From positions 1-64,000 of the forward strand of contig NZ_AXAY01000029.1 of assembly GCF_000473045.1 (NCBI RefSeq): a stretch of DNA of 64,000 nucleotides, written 5' to 3'. The number at the start of each line of letters is the position of its first letter. Position 1 is the stretch's first letter. The notes below the pieces were generated by a model. The model had not been told where the DNA came from and ran no database searches. It saw only the letters and a program-made list of their open reading frames with translations. A program made the translations under genes and the position numbers. Positions 13,957 to 22,086 of the stretch are shown here, in pieces. This DNA is from Bradyrhizobium sp. WSM3983 (GTDB lineage Bacteria > Pseudomonadota > Alphaproteobacteria > Rhizobiales > Xanthobacteraceae).

Positions 13957-15176
13957 TGATGATCGACTGTGTCGAAAACCGGCTCCTCACCTCGCGCCGC
14001 GGCCTTCTGCTCGGCGGTGCCTCCTTCGCGGCCTGGGCCTATCTGCCGAAATTCGCGCGCGCGGCCGACGGACGCGATCCCCGGCTGGTCGTGGTGATCC
14101 TGCGCGGCGCGCTCGACGGCCTTGCGACCGTCGCGCCGGTCGGCGATCCCGACTATGCCGGCCTGCACGGTTCGATCGCGCTCACGGCCGATGGCGCGCA
14201 TCCTGCGCCCATGCTCGACAGCTTCTTCGCGCTGCATCCGTCGATGCCGGAATTTGCGCGCATGTATCGCGACCAGCATGCCGCCGTGATCCATGCCGTC
14301 GCGACACCCTATCGCGATCGCTCGCATTTCGACGGCCAGGATGTGCTCGAGAGCGGCTATGCCGGGCCGGGCCGCGTGCAGTCCGGCTGGCTCAACCGCG
14401 CGCTGGAAGCGCTGCCGCGCGGCGAGCGTGTGTCGAGCGGACTTGCGGTCGGCCCGACCACACCGCTGGTGTTGCGCGGCAATGCGCCGACAGTCGGCTG
14501 GGCGCCGGTCGCGCTGCCGCAGGCGGACGACGACACCGCGATGCGGCTGGTCGAGCTCTATCGTCACCGCGATCCCGCGTTGGCCTCGGCGCTGTCGCAA
14601 GGTCTCCAGTTAGAGAAGGCCGCGAGCGGCGACGACATGAAGCCGAAGCCCGGCAACGCGGTCGCCCAGATGCGGCAGGTCGCGCGTGGCGCCGCCAAAC
14701 TGATGGCGGCCGATGACGGCCCGCGCATCGCAGCACTCGCTTTCGACGGCTGGGATACGCATGCCAATGAGGGCGGCCCCGTGGGACGGCTTGCCTTCCT
14801 GCTCGGCGGTCTCGACGGCGCGCTCGCCGAATTCGAAAGCGGCCTCGGCGATCGCTGGCGCGATACCGTCGTCATCGTCGCGACCGAATTCGGCCGCACC
14901 GCGCGCATCAACGGCACCGACGGCACCGACCACGGCACCGGCACCATCGCGCTGCTCGCCGGCGGCGCCGTAAAAGGCGGCCGCGTCATCTCCGACTGGC
15001 CCGGCCTCAAGCCCGCCAACCTCTTTGAGGCCCGCGACCTCAAGCCCACCACCGATCTCCGCTCCGTGATCAAGGGCGTGCTGCAGAGCCAGTTCGGCCT
15101 GTCGGATCGCGTGCTGGCCGAGATGGTGTTCCCGGATAGCGCCAGCGCAAGGCCGATGAAGGGGCTGGTTGTTTGA
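13953..15176 (+). CDS. DUF1501 domain protein, Tat-exported
   Basis: The 407-residue product begins with a twin-arginine signal (TSRRGLLLGGASFAAWAYLPKFARA). The body contains VVVILRGALDGLATVAPVGD, HAVATPYRDRSHFDGQDVLESG, LAFDGWDTHANEGG and IVATEFGRTARINGTDGTDHGTG, the sulfatase/alkaline-phosphatase-like pattern of DUF1501. Histidines and aspartates in these motifs could hold metal. The start (ATGATGATG at 13953-13961) overlaps the DUF1800 stop and follows GAGGAG. The two genes form an operon; the physiological role is unknown. Confidence 0.9.
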   Translation: MMMIDCVENRLLTSRRGLLLGGASFAAWAYLPKFARAADGRDPRLVVVILRGALDGLATVAPVGDPDYAGLHGSIALTADGAHPAPMLDSFFALHPSMPEFARMYRDQHAAVIHAVATPYRDRSHFDGQDVLESGYAGPGRVQSGWLNRALEALPRGERVSSGLAVGPTTPLVLRGNAPTVGWAPVALPQADDDTAMRLVELYRHRDPALASALSQGLQLEKAASGDDMKPKPGNAVAQMRQVARGAAKLMAADDGPRIAALAFDGWDTHANEGGPVGRLAFLLGGLDGALAEFESGLGDRWRDTVVIVATEFGRTARINGTDGTDHGTGTIALLAGGAVKGGRVISDWPGLKPANLFEARDLKPTTDLRSVIKGVLQSQFGLSDRVLAEMVFPDSASARPMKGLVV

Positions 15177-15185
15177 CTTGAGGCT

Positions 15186-15282
15186 GTCATTCCGGGGCGC
15201 GCATCAGCGCGAACCCGGAATCCATTCATCCGCGGAAACATGGATTCCGAGTCTGCGCCTTGCGGCGCATCCCGGAATGACG
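15186..15282. repeat. paired intergenic repeat (GTCATTCCGGGG type, both orientations)
   Basis: GTCATTCCGGGGCGCGCATC at the left end and CATCCCGGAATGAC at the right end are inverted copies, with ATCCATT...GGATTC arms inside. The whole can fold as a cruciform or long hairpin downstream of the DUF1501 gene. It is related to the unit at 5401-5440. Confidence 0.65.
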
Positions 15283-15312
15283 ACATGATGAGCGAGCATC
15301 AGGAGACCACCC

Positions 15313-15636
15313 ATGTACATCGCCATGAACCGCTTCCGCGTCGCCAAGGGATCGGAGGCCGCCTTCGAGCAGGTCTGGTTGTCGCGCGACACCCATTTGG
15401 ACAAGGTGCCGGGCTTCGTCGAATTCCATCTGCTGCGCGGTCCGGAGCTCGAGGACCATACGCTGTATGCCTCGCACACCGTGTGGGCGAACCATGCCGC
15501 GTTCGACGCCTGGACCAAGTCGGAGGCGTTTCGCGCCGCGCATCACAAGGCCGGCGACAACAAGCCGCTGTATCTCGGCCATCCCCAGTTCGAGGGTTTT
15601 GAGGTGATGCAGACTGTGGGACGCGGCGCGAAGTAG
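15313..15636 (+). CDS. antibiotic-biosynthesis-monooxygenase (ABM) / IsdG-like protein
   Basis: The 107-residue ferredoxin-like ABM-fold protein has an N-terminal MYIAMNRFRVAKGSEAAFEQVW strand and helix, GFVEFHLLRGPELEDHTLYASHTVWANHAAFDAWTKSEAF, and a His-containing helix (RAAHHKAGDNK). The Asn in the first strand, the Trp and the later His match the Asn-Trp-His triad of IsdG-type heme-degrading monooxygenases. The whole protein resembles rhizobial HmuQ-like heme oxygenases. No heme uptake genes flank it and no iron-regulatory box was seen, so heme as substrate is inferred. Confidence 0.7.
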   Translation: MYIAMNRFRVAKGSEAAFEQVWLSRDTHLDKVPGFVEFHLLRGPELEDHTLYASHTVWANHAAFDAWTKSEAFRAAHHKAGDNKPLYLGHPQFEGFEVMQTVGRGAK

Positions 15637-15639
15637 AGA

Positions 15640-16581
15640 TCAGCCCTTCGTGATCTTGTCGATCTCGGCAAGATCATCCGCGCCGAGCTGCCAGGCGATC
15701 GCCTTGACGTTCTGCTCGACCTGCTCGACGCGGGTGGCGCCGGCGATCACGCTCGACACCTGCGGACGCGCGGCGAGCCATGAGAAGGCGAGTTCGAGCA
15801 TCGAATGGCCGCGCGCTTGCGCAAAAGCCTGGAGCTTCTCGACGATGTCCTCGTTGCGCGGCGTGACGTAGCGGTCGCGCAGCGCCGGCGCCTTGCCAAA
15901 CCGCGTGTCGGCGGGAGCTGCTGCGCCGCGCTGGTATTTGCCGGTGAGCAGGCCGCTCGCCAGCGGGAAGAACGGCAGCAGGCCGAGCTTGTATTCCTGC
16001 GCGGCCGGCAGCAGGTCCTTCTCGATGTCGCGGACGACTAGGCTGTACTCGTCCTGCGCCGAGACGAAGCGGCCGACATTCATCGCGCGCGCGGTGAACT
16101 CGGCCTCGGCGACGCGCCACGCCGGAAAGTTGGAATGGCCGATGTAGCGGACCTTGCCCTGACGGACGAGATCGTCGAGCGCGCGCAGCGTCTCTTCCAT
16201 CGGCGTCAGCGGGTCGTAATCGTGCTGCTGGTAGAGATCGATGTAGTCGGTCTTGAGCCGCGTCAGGCTGGCCTCGACCGCGTTCATGACGTAGCGGCGC
16301 GAGGCGCCCTGCTTGGTGCCGTCGGCCGCCATCGGCTTGGAATATTTGGTGGCGAGCACGATGTCCTTGCGGCGGTCGCCGAGCACGGTGCCGAGCACCG
16401 TCTCCGAACCGCCCTGGCCGGCATAGATGTCGGCGGTGTCGAACAGCGTGATGCCGAGATCGATCGCGCGGTGGATCACCTTGCGCGAGGTTTCCAGATC
16501 GGTGCGCTGGCCGAAATTGTTGCAGCCGAGCCCGACGGCGGACACGCGCAGGCCGGAGCCGCCGAGATTACGAATTTCCAT
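15640..16581 (-). CDS. aldo/keto reductase
   Basis: The 313-residue (alpha/beta)8 NADPH-dependent oxidoreductase starts MEIRNLGGSGLRVSAVGLGCNNFG. Catalytic Asp and Tyr are visible in ITLFDTADIYAGQGGSE, the Lys in VLATKYSKP, and the His in LYQQHDYDPL. IGHSNFPAW and SVIAGATRVEQVEQN complete the cofactor site. It belongs to the AKR12/YajO-like Kv-beta-type group. The ATG at 16581 is preferred to an upstream one because it gives the canonical start. It converges with the ABM gene, three bases apart. Confidence 0.9.
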   Translation of the reverse strand: MEIRNLGGSGLRVSAVGLGCNNFGQRTDLETSRKVIHRAIDLGITLFDTADIYAGQGGSETVLGTVLGDRRKDIVLATKYSKPMAADGTKQGASRRYVMNAVEASLTRLKTDYIDLYQQHDYDPLTPMEETLRALDDLVRQGKVRYIGHSNFPAWRVAEAEFTARAMNVGRFVSAQDEYSLVVRDIEKDLLPAAQEYKLGLLPFFPLASGLLTGKYQRGAAAPADTRFGKAPALRDRYVTPRNEDIVEKLQAFAQARGHSMLELAFSWLAARPQVSSVIAGATRVEQVEQNVKAIAWQLGADDLAEIDKITKG

Positions 16582-16683
16582 AGGAGATCCTGTCAGAAGA
16601 GAGCAGACGGTCATTGTGACCGCGGTGCGACGCAGCGGCAAGCACTTGCCCGCGTTGCAGCCATGCTGGCGCAGAATTGCAGA

Positions 16684-16729
16684 CAAAAAAATGCGGCCCC
16701 TGTCAGACGCGGCGACTGACGGGGACCGC
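16684..16729 (-). terminator. intrinsic terminator
   Basis: Read on the minus strand, GCGG-CCCC-GTCAG pairs with CTGAC-GGGG-CCGC (small bulges) and is followed by a run of seven T. It lies about 115 bases downstream of the GNAT gene at 16842-17297 and probably ends it. Confidence 0.75.
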
Positions 16730-16841
16730 TTGGGGCGCTTGATCGGTGACGGGGGGCCTGATCAGACGCAACCGCAACTTAATCCCGGTGTGTTACGCGC
16801 CGGTGACAGGCGGAGTTATCCACAAGGTTGCGACAAGGGGC

Positions 16842-17297
16842 TCAGAACAGCTTGCGGTAGACGATGAAGCCGGAACGTTCCGCGACCTTGTCGTACAGGC
16901 TCTGCGCCGTGGTGTTGGTCTCGTGCGTCTGCCAGTAGACCCGCGGCGCGCCAGCGAGTTTTGCGCGCTCGTACACGCCGTGGATCAGCGCAGAGCCGAC
17001 ACCCTTGCCGCGCGCAGCGTCCGACGTGAAAAGATCCTGCAGATAGCAGGATGGCTCGATCGCGGTGGTGCTGCGATGGAACAGATAATTCGTCATGCCG
17101 AGCAGCCGGCCCTCACTCTCGGCGACCAGCCCGTGCACTGGCTCGTAGGCGTCGAAGAAGCGCTGCCATGTCACGCGCGTGATCTCGGGCGCAAGTGCGG
17201 TTGGGCCCGAGCGGCCGTAGAAGGCGTTGTAGCCGTCCCACAACGGCAGCCATTGATCGTAATCCTGCCGTGTGACGGAGCGAATGGTGAGCGACAT
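16842..17297 (-). CDS. GNAT-family N-acetyltransferase
   Basis: The 151-residue GNAT fold starts MSLTIRSVTRQDYDQWLPLWDGYNAFYG. Residues ~85-105 (CYLQDLFTSDAARGKGVGSALI) hold the acetyl-CoA pyrophosphate-binding R/Q-x-x-G-x-G/A loop (RGKGVG). The closing YWQTHETNTTAQSLYDKVAERSGFIVYRK matches motif B. The substrate is unknown. Confidence 0.85.
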   Translation of the reverse strand: MSLTIRSVTRQDYDQWLPLWDGYNAFYGRSGPTALAPEITRVTWQRFFDAYEPVHGLVAESEGRLLGMTNYLFHRSTTAIEPSCYLQDLFTSDAARGKGVGSALIHGVYERAKLAGAPRVYWQTHETNTTAQSLYDKVAERSGFIVYRKLF

Positions 17298-17370
17298 CTG
17301 GAAAATCCGCGATCGATGAAGCGTCCTTCATACGTGATGATGGGCGCATCGATCAATTGCCGCGTCGCGC

Positions 17371-18183
17371 TTACTGCGCCATGCGGAGATACCGGATCAG
17401 CTTTCGGGCCGTGGGATCGCGTAGCGAGCGATAATAGTCGGCGCGGGCGGCCGCGTCGGTGTGGCGTACGAGGTCGGTCACCGGCGTGTAGCTCAGCATG
17501 CGGCCGCCGTCGGGCAGTGCGGCGCAGACGAAACGCAGCACCTCGCCATTGCGCAAATTGATATTGATCGGCGTGGCGTCGCCGATCCGCACCATCTCCA
17601 TCCGCTGCGCGATGAAGACGCCCAGCTCATCCTCCGGCAGCTCGAAGGCGCCGGTGTCGCGGCCGTGATACATCAGCGCGATGAAGGGCGGCTTGTCGTC
17701 GGCCTTCTCGTCCGGCAGCGCGAAATAATCGCGGAAGGCGCGGTTGATGAATTCGGCGCGGGTCTCGGCATCGAGCAGCACGATGCCGATATCGACCTGG
17801 TCGAGCGCCGCGGACAGCCGCGCGGCAGTGGCGTGGATGTGCCGCTCGGTGGCGAAGGCATCGAGCAGACGCTCGCGCATCAGGCCGGTGATGCCAGCGG
17901 TACAGGCGGTCGTGAGCGCGAGCAGGCCGAGCGGCGCGAGATCGGTCACGTCAAAGCCGGGAGCGGTGCGATGGCTGAGCGCGAGCAGCGCCGCGCCGAT
18001 CACGGCGATGGCGGCACTGCCAAGCGCAGAGGCAAAGCCCGAGAGCGAGCCGGCCAACGCCACGATGCAGACGAACAGAGGTGCAAGCGACAGAGTGGGA
18101 GCATGACGGTCGAGCAGGATCGCCAGCAGTGCGATCGCTGCCGTCAGTACGGGACCGGAAATGGCACGCCATCCGAACCGCAT
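17371..18183 (-). CDS. membrane-anchored PAS-domain protein without an output domain
   Basis: The 270-residue protein has four hydrophobic N-terminal helices between residues 8 and 110 (GPVLTAAIALLAILLD ... LAPLGLLALTTACTAGITGLM), a layout like the DUF4118/KdpD membrane sensor. A short linker helix and a PAS-like domain at ~125-245 (LSAALDQVDIGIVLLDAETRAEFINRAFRDYFALP) follow. No kinase, GGDEF, EAL or HTH region follows; it ends RKLIRYLRMAQ. It may be a sensory adaptor or a truncated sensor. The start at 18183 is the first ATG next to the hydrophobic region. Confidence 0.7.
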   Translation of the reverse strand: MRFGWRAISGPVLTAAIALLAILLDRHAPTLSLAPLFVCIVALAGSLSGFASALGSAAIAVIGAALLALSHRTAPGFDVTDLAPLGLLALTTACTAGITGLMRERLLDAFATERHIHATAARLSAALDQVDIGIVLLDAETRAEFINRAFRDYFALPDEKADDKPPFIALMYHGRDTGAFELPEDELGVFIAQRMEMVRIGDATPININLRNGEVLRFVCAALPDGGRMLSYTPVTDLVRHTDAAARADYYRSLRDPTARKLIRYLRMAQ

Positions 18184-18312
18184 GGGCCTGGCTCGTTCCT
18201 CCCTGCACGAGATAAGGCCGTCAGACTGACCGATGGTTGCGCCAGCGCAATCCGATTTCACGCGATGCGCTTAACGGGCGCTTGCCTGTGCGCTCAAAGC
18301 TTTCGGATGATT

Positions 18313-18471
18313 TTAGACCAAATGCGCGTGCATGATGCGCTGTTGCGGCGCGGGCGTATTCAGCGTCGAGGTGCCCGGGCCCTTGCGGGTGCCGACGAAT
18401 ATCAACAGCGATGCCGCGACCAGGATGGCCGCAGTCAGGGTGATTGCAACGATGACCACAGGCGATTTCAT
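18313..18471 (-). CDS. single-helix membrane miniprotein
   Basis: The 52-residue protein (MKSPVVIVAITLTAAILVAASLLIFVG...) has one hydrophobic helix at residues 4-27 and a polar tail (TRKGPGTSTLNTPAPQQRIMHAHLV). The ATG at 18471 has GGGAC upstream. It sits in tandem, 73 bases downstream of another single-helix gene. Function unknown. Confidence 0.6.
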   Translation of the reverse strand: MKSPVVIVAITLTAAILVAASLLIFVGTRKGPGTSTLNTPAPQQRIMHAHLV

Positions 18472-18544
18472 CGATGTCCCGTCGCGATGCCGGTCGGCGC
18501 GGGCCGCGCGGCACCTTGAAGGCAGGTCCAGGATGAAACGGGGA

Positions 18545-18721
18545 TCAGACCGGCAGGCCCATTGCCATGGTCGCTTTGGTCGTCAGCACAGTGAGGGTGA
18601 CGATCAGGCAGAGCGAGAGGGCGGCGACGGCGAGTGAGGCCGCGACCGCGTTGGTCAGCCGGGAAGACGAAACGGTATCGGTTTGGCCCTGAAAGCCTGC
18701 CGTGCCGGACGCCCGAATCAT
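18545..18721 (-). CDS. single-helix membrane miniprotein
   Basis: The 58-residue protein (MIRASGTAGFQGQTDTV...) has a Ser/Thr-rich N-terminal 22 residues and a central helix (TNAVAASLAVAALSLCLIVTLTVLTT). It ends GLPV and stops at 18545. It is in tandem with the miniprotein at 18313-18471 on the same strand, which suggests co-transcription. Function unknown. Confidence 0.6.
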   Translation of the reverse strand: MIRASGTAGFQGQTDTVSSSRLTNAVAASLAVAALSLCLIVTLTVLTTKATMAMGLPV

Positions 18722-18876
18722 GGTCTAAATCCTTCAACGTGCGAGCGAATCACCCGCGACGCCGGACACCCTCACAATTTCAACTGGCAATATTGCGGCG
18801 GCTAGCCCGCTGAAAGCGGCGGGATTGCGGCAAAGGTTAACGCTATGCCCGCTATTTCTTAACGCCGCACCGGTTT

Positions 18877-19527
18877 TCAGGCCCCGGCAGCGATGATGGC
18901 GGGGTCGTCCACGTCGGCCGGGCGCCAGTCCATCGCCACGAAGCCAGGCGCGGCCTCGACGCGCTTCAGCCAGTCCCGGATCGCCGGGAAGGTCGAAAGG
19001 TCGAAGTCGCAGCGGTCGGCGAGGTGGGTGTATCCGTACAGCGCGATGTCGGCGACCGTGAGCTGGCGGGCGGCGAAGTAGGCACTGGTTTTGAGGTGAT
19101 TCTCCATCACCTGGAGCGCGCCATAGCCGCGCTCCATCCAGTCCTCCAGCGAGTGGGTCTGCAGGTCGCGGCCGCCCCTGACCAGCGACAGCCAGAAATA
19201 GGCCGCGCCGATGTTGGGTTCGAGCGCGTGCTGCTCGAAGAACATCCATTGCAGCGCCTCGGCGCGGTCGATGCGGTTCTCCGGCGCCAGCGGCGTGCCG
19301 ACGGCGACGTACCAGAGAATGGCGTTGGACTCGGCGAGGAAGCGGTTGTCGCCAACCTCGAGCAGCGGCACCTGGCCCGACGGGTTCTTGGTCAGGAAGT
19401 CCGGCGTGCGGCTTTCGCCGCGCAGAATGTCCACCTCTACCGCTTCGTAGGGTACGTTCAAGAGCGCCAGCGCAAGGCGGACCTTGTAGCTGTTGCCCGA
19501 GCGTTGCATCGAATAGAGCTTGTACAT
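18877..19527 (-). CDS. glutathione S-transferase
   Basis: The 216-residue GST has the N-domain MYKLYSMQRSGNSYKVRLALALLNVPYEAVEVD with Ser at the usual catalytic position, NPSGQVPLLEV (cis-Pro) and ESNAILWYVA glutathione-binding segments, and an all-helical C-domain (LTVADIALYGYTHLAD, FPAIRDWLKRV). The start was set at the ATG at 19527, which gives the family-typical N-terminus; an upstream ATG at 19629 would add 34 residues. The substrate is unknown. It is related to, but not identical with, the GST at 33647. Confidence 0.9.
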   Translation of the reverse strand: MYKLYSMQRSGNSYKVRLALALLNVPYEAVEVDILRGESRTPDFLTKNPSGQVPLLEVGDNRFLAESNAILWYVAVGTPLAPENRIDRAEALQWMFFEQHALEPNIGAAYFWLSLVRGGRDLQTHSLEDWMERGYGALQVMENHLKTSAYFAARQLTVADIALYGYTHLADRCDFDLSTFPAIRDWLKRVEAAPGFVAMDWRPADVDDPAIIAAGA

Positions 19528-20071
19528 TCTGGGAATTCGATTCCGAAGGACGGGAAGGTGTGGTGCATGTTGCCCCGCACCGCGGGTAACAATGATGCCG
19601 ATGCGAATCCGCCGCAAGGGCTGCCCCATAGAAAAACTCGAAAACCCTACCGCACTGCAACGCTGCGGAAGATCATTTTCATGCGACGCTGCAAATCAGA
19701 TCACGCTTGCGTCAACATGCACGACGCATCGCTTCGCGCAATCGTGTGGGAGCAGGGCGATCGGAGTTGGAATACTCAAGACCTCCACATTGTCATGCCG
19801 GGACAAGCCCGGCCATAACGGTGCAGACGTTTCAGCACGCAAACGCGCAAAATTGCTCCGAGGACAAGCCTTGCCGGATATGAGCGGTTTGCCCGGCAAA
19901 GTTGCGGAAAATTGCGGGAAATCGAGCCTTGAAACGCTCCAGATCCCGTAAACTTTTTGCAGATCGGGCCGAAGTTTCTTGCGATGCAGCGGCACACGTT
20001 TTAGGGTGTCCTCATTCCCACAATCAGAGTCGTGAGGCCAAAGGGTTCACGACGCTTGTCAGGAGATGACG
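19528..20071. other. gene-free interval upstream of the aminotransferase
   Basis: About 540 bases without a credible gene; open frames here have unremarkable composition. A short repeat, GTCATGCCGGGACAAGCCCGGCCAT at 19794-19818, forms a hairpin (CCGGG / CCCGG). The rest presumably holds the promoters of the flanking divergent genes, which I could not resolve. Confidence 0.5.
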
Positions 20072-21274
20072 ATGGCCTTCCTTGCTGCTGCGCTCGACCG
20101 TGTGAAGCCGTCCGCGACCATCGCGGTCACGGATAAAGCACGCGCGCTGAAAGCGGCGGGCCGCAACGTCATCGGCCTCGGCGCCGGCGAGCCCGACTTC
20201 GACACGCCCGCCAACATCAAGCTGGCGGCGATCCACGCCATCGAATCCGGCAAGACCAAGTATACCGCGGTCGACGGCATACCCGAGCTGAAGGACGCGA
20301 TCATCGCGAAGTTTCAGCGCGAGAACGGCGTCGTCTACAAGCCGAACCAGATCATCGTCGGTACCGGCGGCAAGCAGGTGCTCTACAACGCGCTGATGGC
20401 GACCATCAATCCGGGCGACGAGGTGATCATCCCGGCGCCGTACTGGGTCAGCTATCCCGAGATGGTGGCGCTCGCCGGCGGCGAGCCGGTGCCGGTGGTC
20501 TGCACCGCCGCGACCGGCTTCAAGCTCCAGGCCGAGGCGCTCGATCGCGCGATCACGCCGAAGACCAAATGGGTGATCCTGTGCTCGCCGTCGAACCCGA
20601 CCGGCGCGGCCTACACCAGGGCCGAGCTCAAGGCGCTCACCGACGTGCTGGTCAAGCATCCGCATGTCTGGGTGATGACCGACGACATGTACGAGCACCT
20701 CGTCTATGACGACTTCCAGTTCACCACCGTCGCGCAGGTCGAGCCCAGCCTTTACGACCGCACGCTCACCGTGAACGGCGTGTCGAAAGCTTACTGCATG
20801 ACCGGTTGGCGCATCGGCTACGCCGGTGGTCCTGCGCAGCTGATCAAGGCGATGTCGACGATCCAGTCGCAGTCGACCTCGAACCCGTCTTCGATCTCGC
20901 AGTGGGCGTCGGTGGAAGCACTGAACGGTCCGCAGGACTTCATCGCCGCCAACAACAAGGTGTTCAAGGAGCGTCGCGATCTTGTCGTCTCCATGCTCAA
21001 CCAGGCCAAGGGCATCGAGTGCCCGCGTCCAGAGGGTGCGTTCTACGTCTATCCGTCCTGCGCCGGCACGATCGGCAAGACCGCGCCGTCGGGGAACGTG
21101 ATCTCCAACGACGAGCAGTTTGTCACCGAGCTCCTGGAGACCGAAGGCGTCGCGGTCGTGCAAGGTTCGGCCTTCGGCCTGGGTCCGGCCTTCCGCATCT
21201 CCTACGCGACCAAGACCTCGGACCTCGAAGACGCCTGCAAGCGCATCCAGCGCTTCTGCGGCAACCTGCGCTAA
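20072..21274 (+). CDS. aatA: aspartate aminotransferase (class I, subgroup Ib)
   Basis: The 400-residue PLP enzyme interconverts aspartate and oxaloacetate with 2-oxoglutarate/glutamate. Seen: LGAGEPDFDTPANI, KYTAVDGIPELKDAI, SPSNPTGAAY, DDMYEHLVYDD, and NGVSKAYCMTGWRIGYAGGP with the Schiff-base Lys near residue 240. PAFRISYATK carries the carboxylate-binding Arg. AGGAG at 20061-20065 abuts the first ATG (20066) but is six bases before the second (20072), which I prefer. A strong intrinsic terminator follows. Confidence 0.95.
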   Translation: MAFLAAALDRVKPSATIAVTDKARALKAAGRNVIGLGAGEPDFDTPANIKLAAIHAIESGKTKYTAVDGIPELKDAIIAKFQRENGVVYKPNQIIVGTGGKQVLYNALMATINPGDEVIIPAPYWVSYPEMVALAGGEPVPVVCTAATGFKLQAEALDRAITPKTKWVILCSPSNPTGAAYTRAELKALTDVLVKHPHVWVMTDDMYEHLVYDDFQFTTVAQVEPSLYDRTLTVNGVSKAYCMTGWRIGYAGGPAQLIKAMSTIQSQSTSNPSSISQWASVEALNGPQDFIAANNKVFKERRDLVVSMLNQAKGIECPRPEGAFYVYPSCAGTIGKTAPSGNVISNDEQFVTELLETEGVAVVQGSAFGLGPAFRISYATKTSDLEDACKRIQRFCGNLR

Positions 21275-21297
21275 GCTCGCAGTAACGATCCGACATG

Positions 21298-21330
21298 AAA
21301 GGGCCCGCGCAGAGCGGGCCCTTTTTCTTT
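21298..21330 (+). terminator. intrinsic terminator of the aminotransferase gene
   Basis: AAAGGGCCCGC (21298-21308) pairs perfectly with GCGGGCCCTTT (21314-21324) across a GCAGA loop and runs into TTTTTCTTT. It lies 24 bases past the stop codon. Confidence 0.92.
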
Positions 21331-21438
21331 CACGTCCGCGCGATCTGGCACGCCCCCGACGAATGTGGCATAGACCCTCGTGCGGCTTCGTGCCGCGCCC
21401 TCCAATGCTCGCATCACATTCATCGCCGGAGAAATTTC

Positions 21439-21918
21439 ATGCGCCGCTCACTCCTTCTCGCCGGGCTCACTGCCGCGAGCCTCGTTGCCTCGATCGCGGG
21501 CGCCAGCGCGCAGTCGCGGATGGTGCAGGTCGGCGTGCTCGAATGCCGCGGCGGCGCCAGCATCGGCTTCGTGGTGGGATCGGTGACCAATCTCGGCTGC
21601 GTGCTGCGTGCCGACGGCCTTCCCGAAGACCGCTACGTTGCCACGATCCACAAAGTCGGCCTCGACCTCGGCATCACCCAGGAGACGGCGCTGGCCTGGG
21701 GCGTGTTCGCACCCGTCAATCGACTCGGCCCTGGCGATCTCTCCGGCAATTACGCCGGCGCGCAGGGCAGCGCCTCGATCGGCGTCGGCCTCGGCGGCAA
21801 CGCGCTGGTCGGCGGCTCCAACAATTCGATCGCGCTTCAGCCGCTCAGCGTGCAGGGCCAGGTCGGCCTCAACGTCGCTGCTGGCCTGGAGAGTCTGGAA
21901 CTCCGTCCGGGCCGTTAA
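21439..21918 (+). CDS. DUF992 secreted protein
   Basis: The 159-residue protein has a signal peptide (RRSLLLAGLTAASLVASIAGASAQ). VQVGVLECRGGASIGFVVGSVTNLGCVLRADG follows, the two-cysteine DUF992 signature. The glycine-rich rest (GAQGSASIGVGLGGNALVGGSNNSIAL) is typical of this rhizobial periplasmic family. The ATG at 21439 directly precedes the signal peptide. Role unknown. Confidence 0.88.
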   Translation: MRRSLLLAGLTAASLVASIAGASAQSRMVQVGVLECRGGASIGFVVGSVTNLGCVLRADGLPEDRYVATIHKVGLDLGITQETALAWGVFAPVNRLGPGDLSGNYAGAQGSASIGVGLGGNALVGGSNNSIALQPLSVQGQVGLNVAAGLESLELRPGR

Positions 21919-21944
21919 CGCGCGCCAGCGAAGGTGCCGTTTCA

Positions 21945-21970
21945 CCTCTCCCCGTCGGGGAGAGGTGGAA
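21945..21970. repeat. CCTCTCCCC-type short hairpin repeat
   Basis: ACCTCTCCCCGTCGGGGAGAGGT is a perfect short hairpin without a T-run. Members of the same family occur at 24186-24224, 31266-31320, 36371-36520, 38135-38160, 45425-45545, 46300-46400 and 54917-54944. Dispersed intergenic element; function unproven. Confidence 0.7.
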
Positions 21971-22086
21971 CACCGGCCGACGCACCGCAGCGACGTTTTG
22001 ATGCTTGCCAAATCTGGGGGACGGGCAGAGCATCTGCGTTTGCCGACCCAATCATGGGCCGAGCTCCACACCAAGGAGGCGGCGAA

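Noticed and set aside
16816..16824. TTATCCACA, a perfect DnaA-box match
   Set aside because: It is single, lies next to a GNAT gene, and there is no cluster of boxes, AT-rich unwinding region or origin-linked gene. Chance occurrence is likely.
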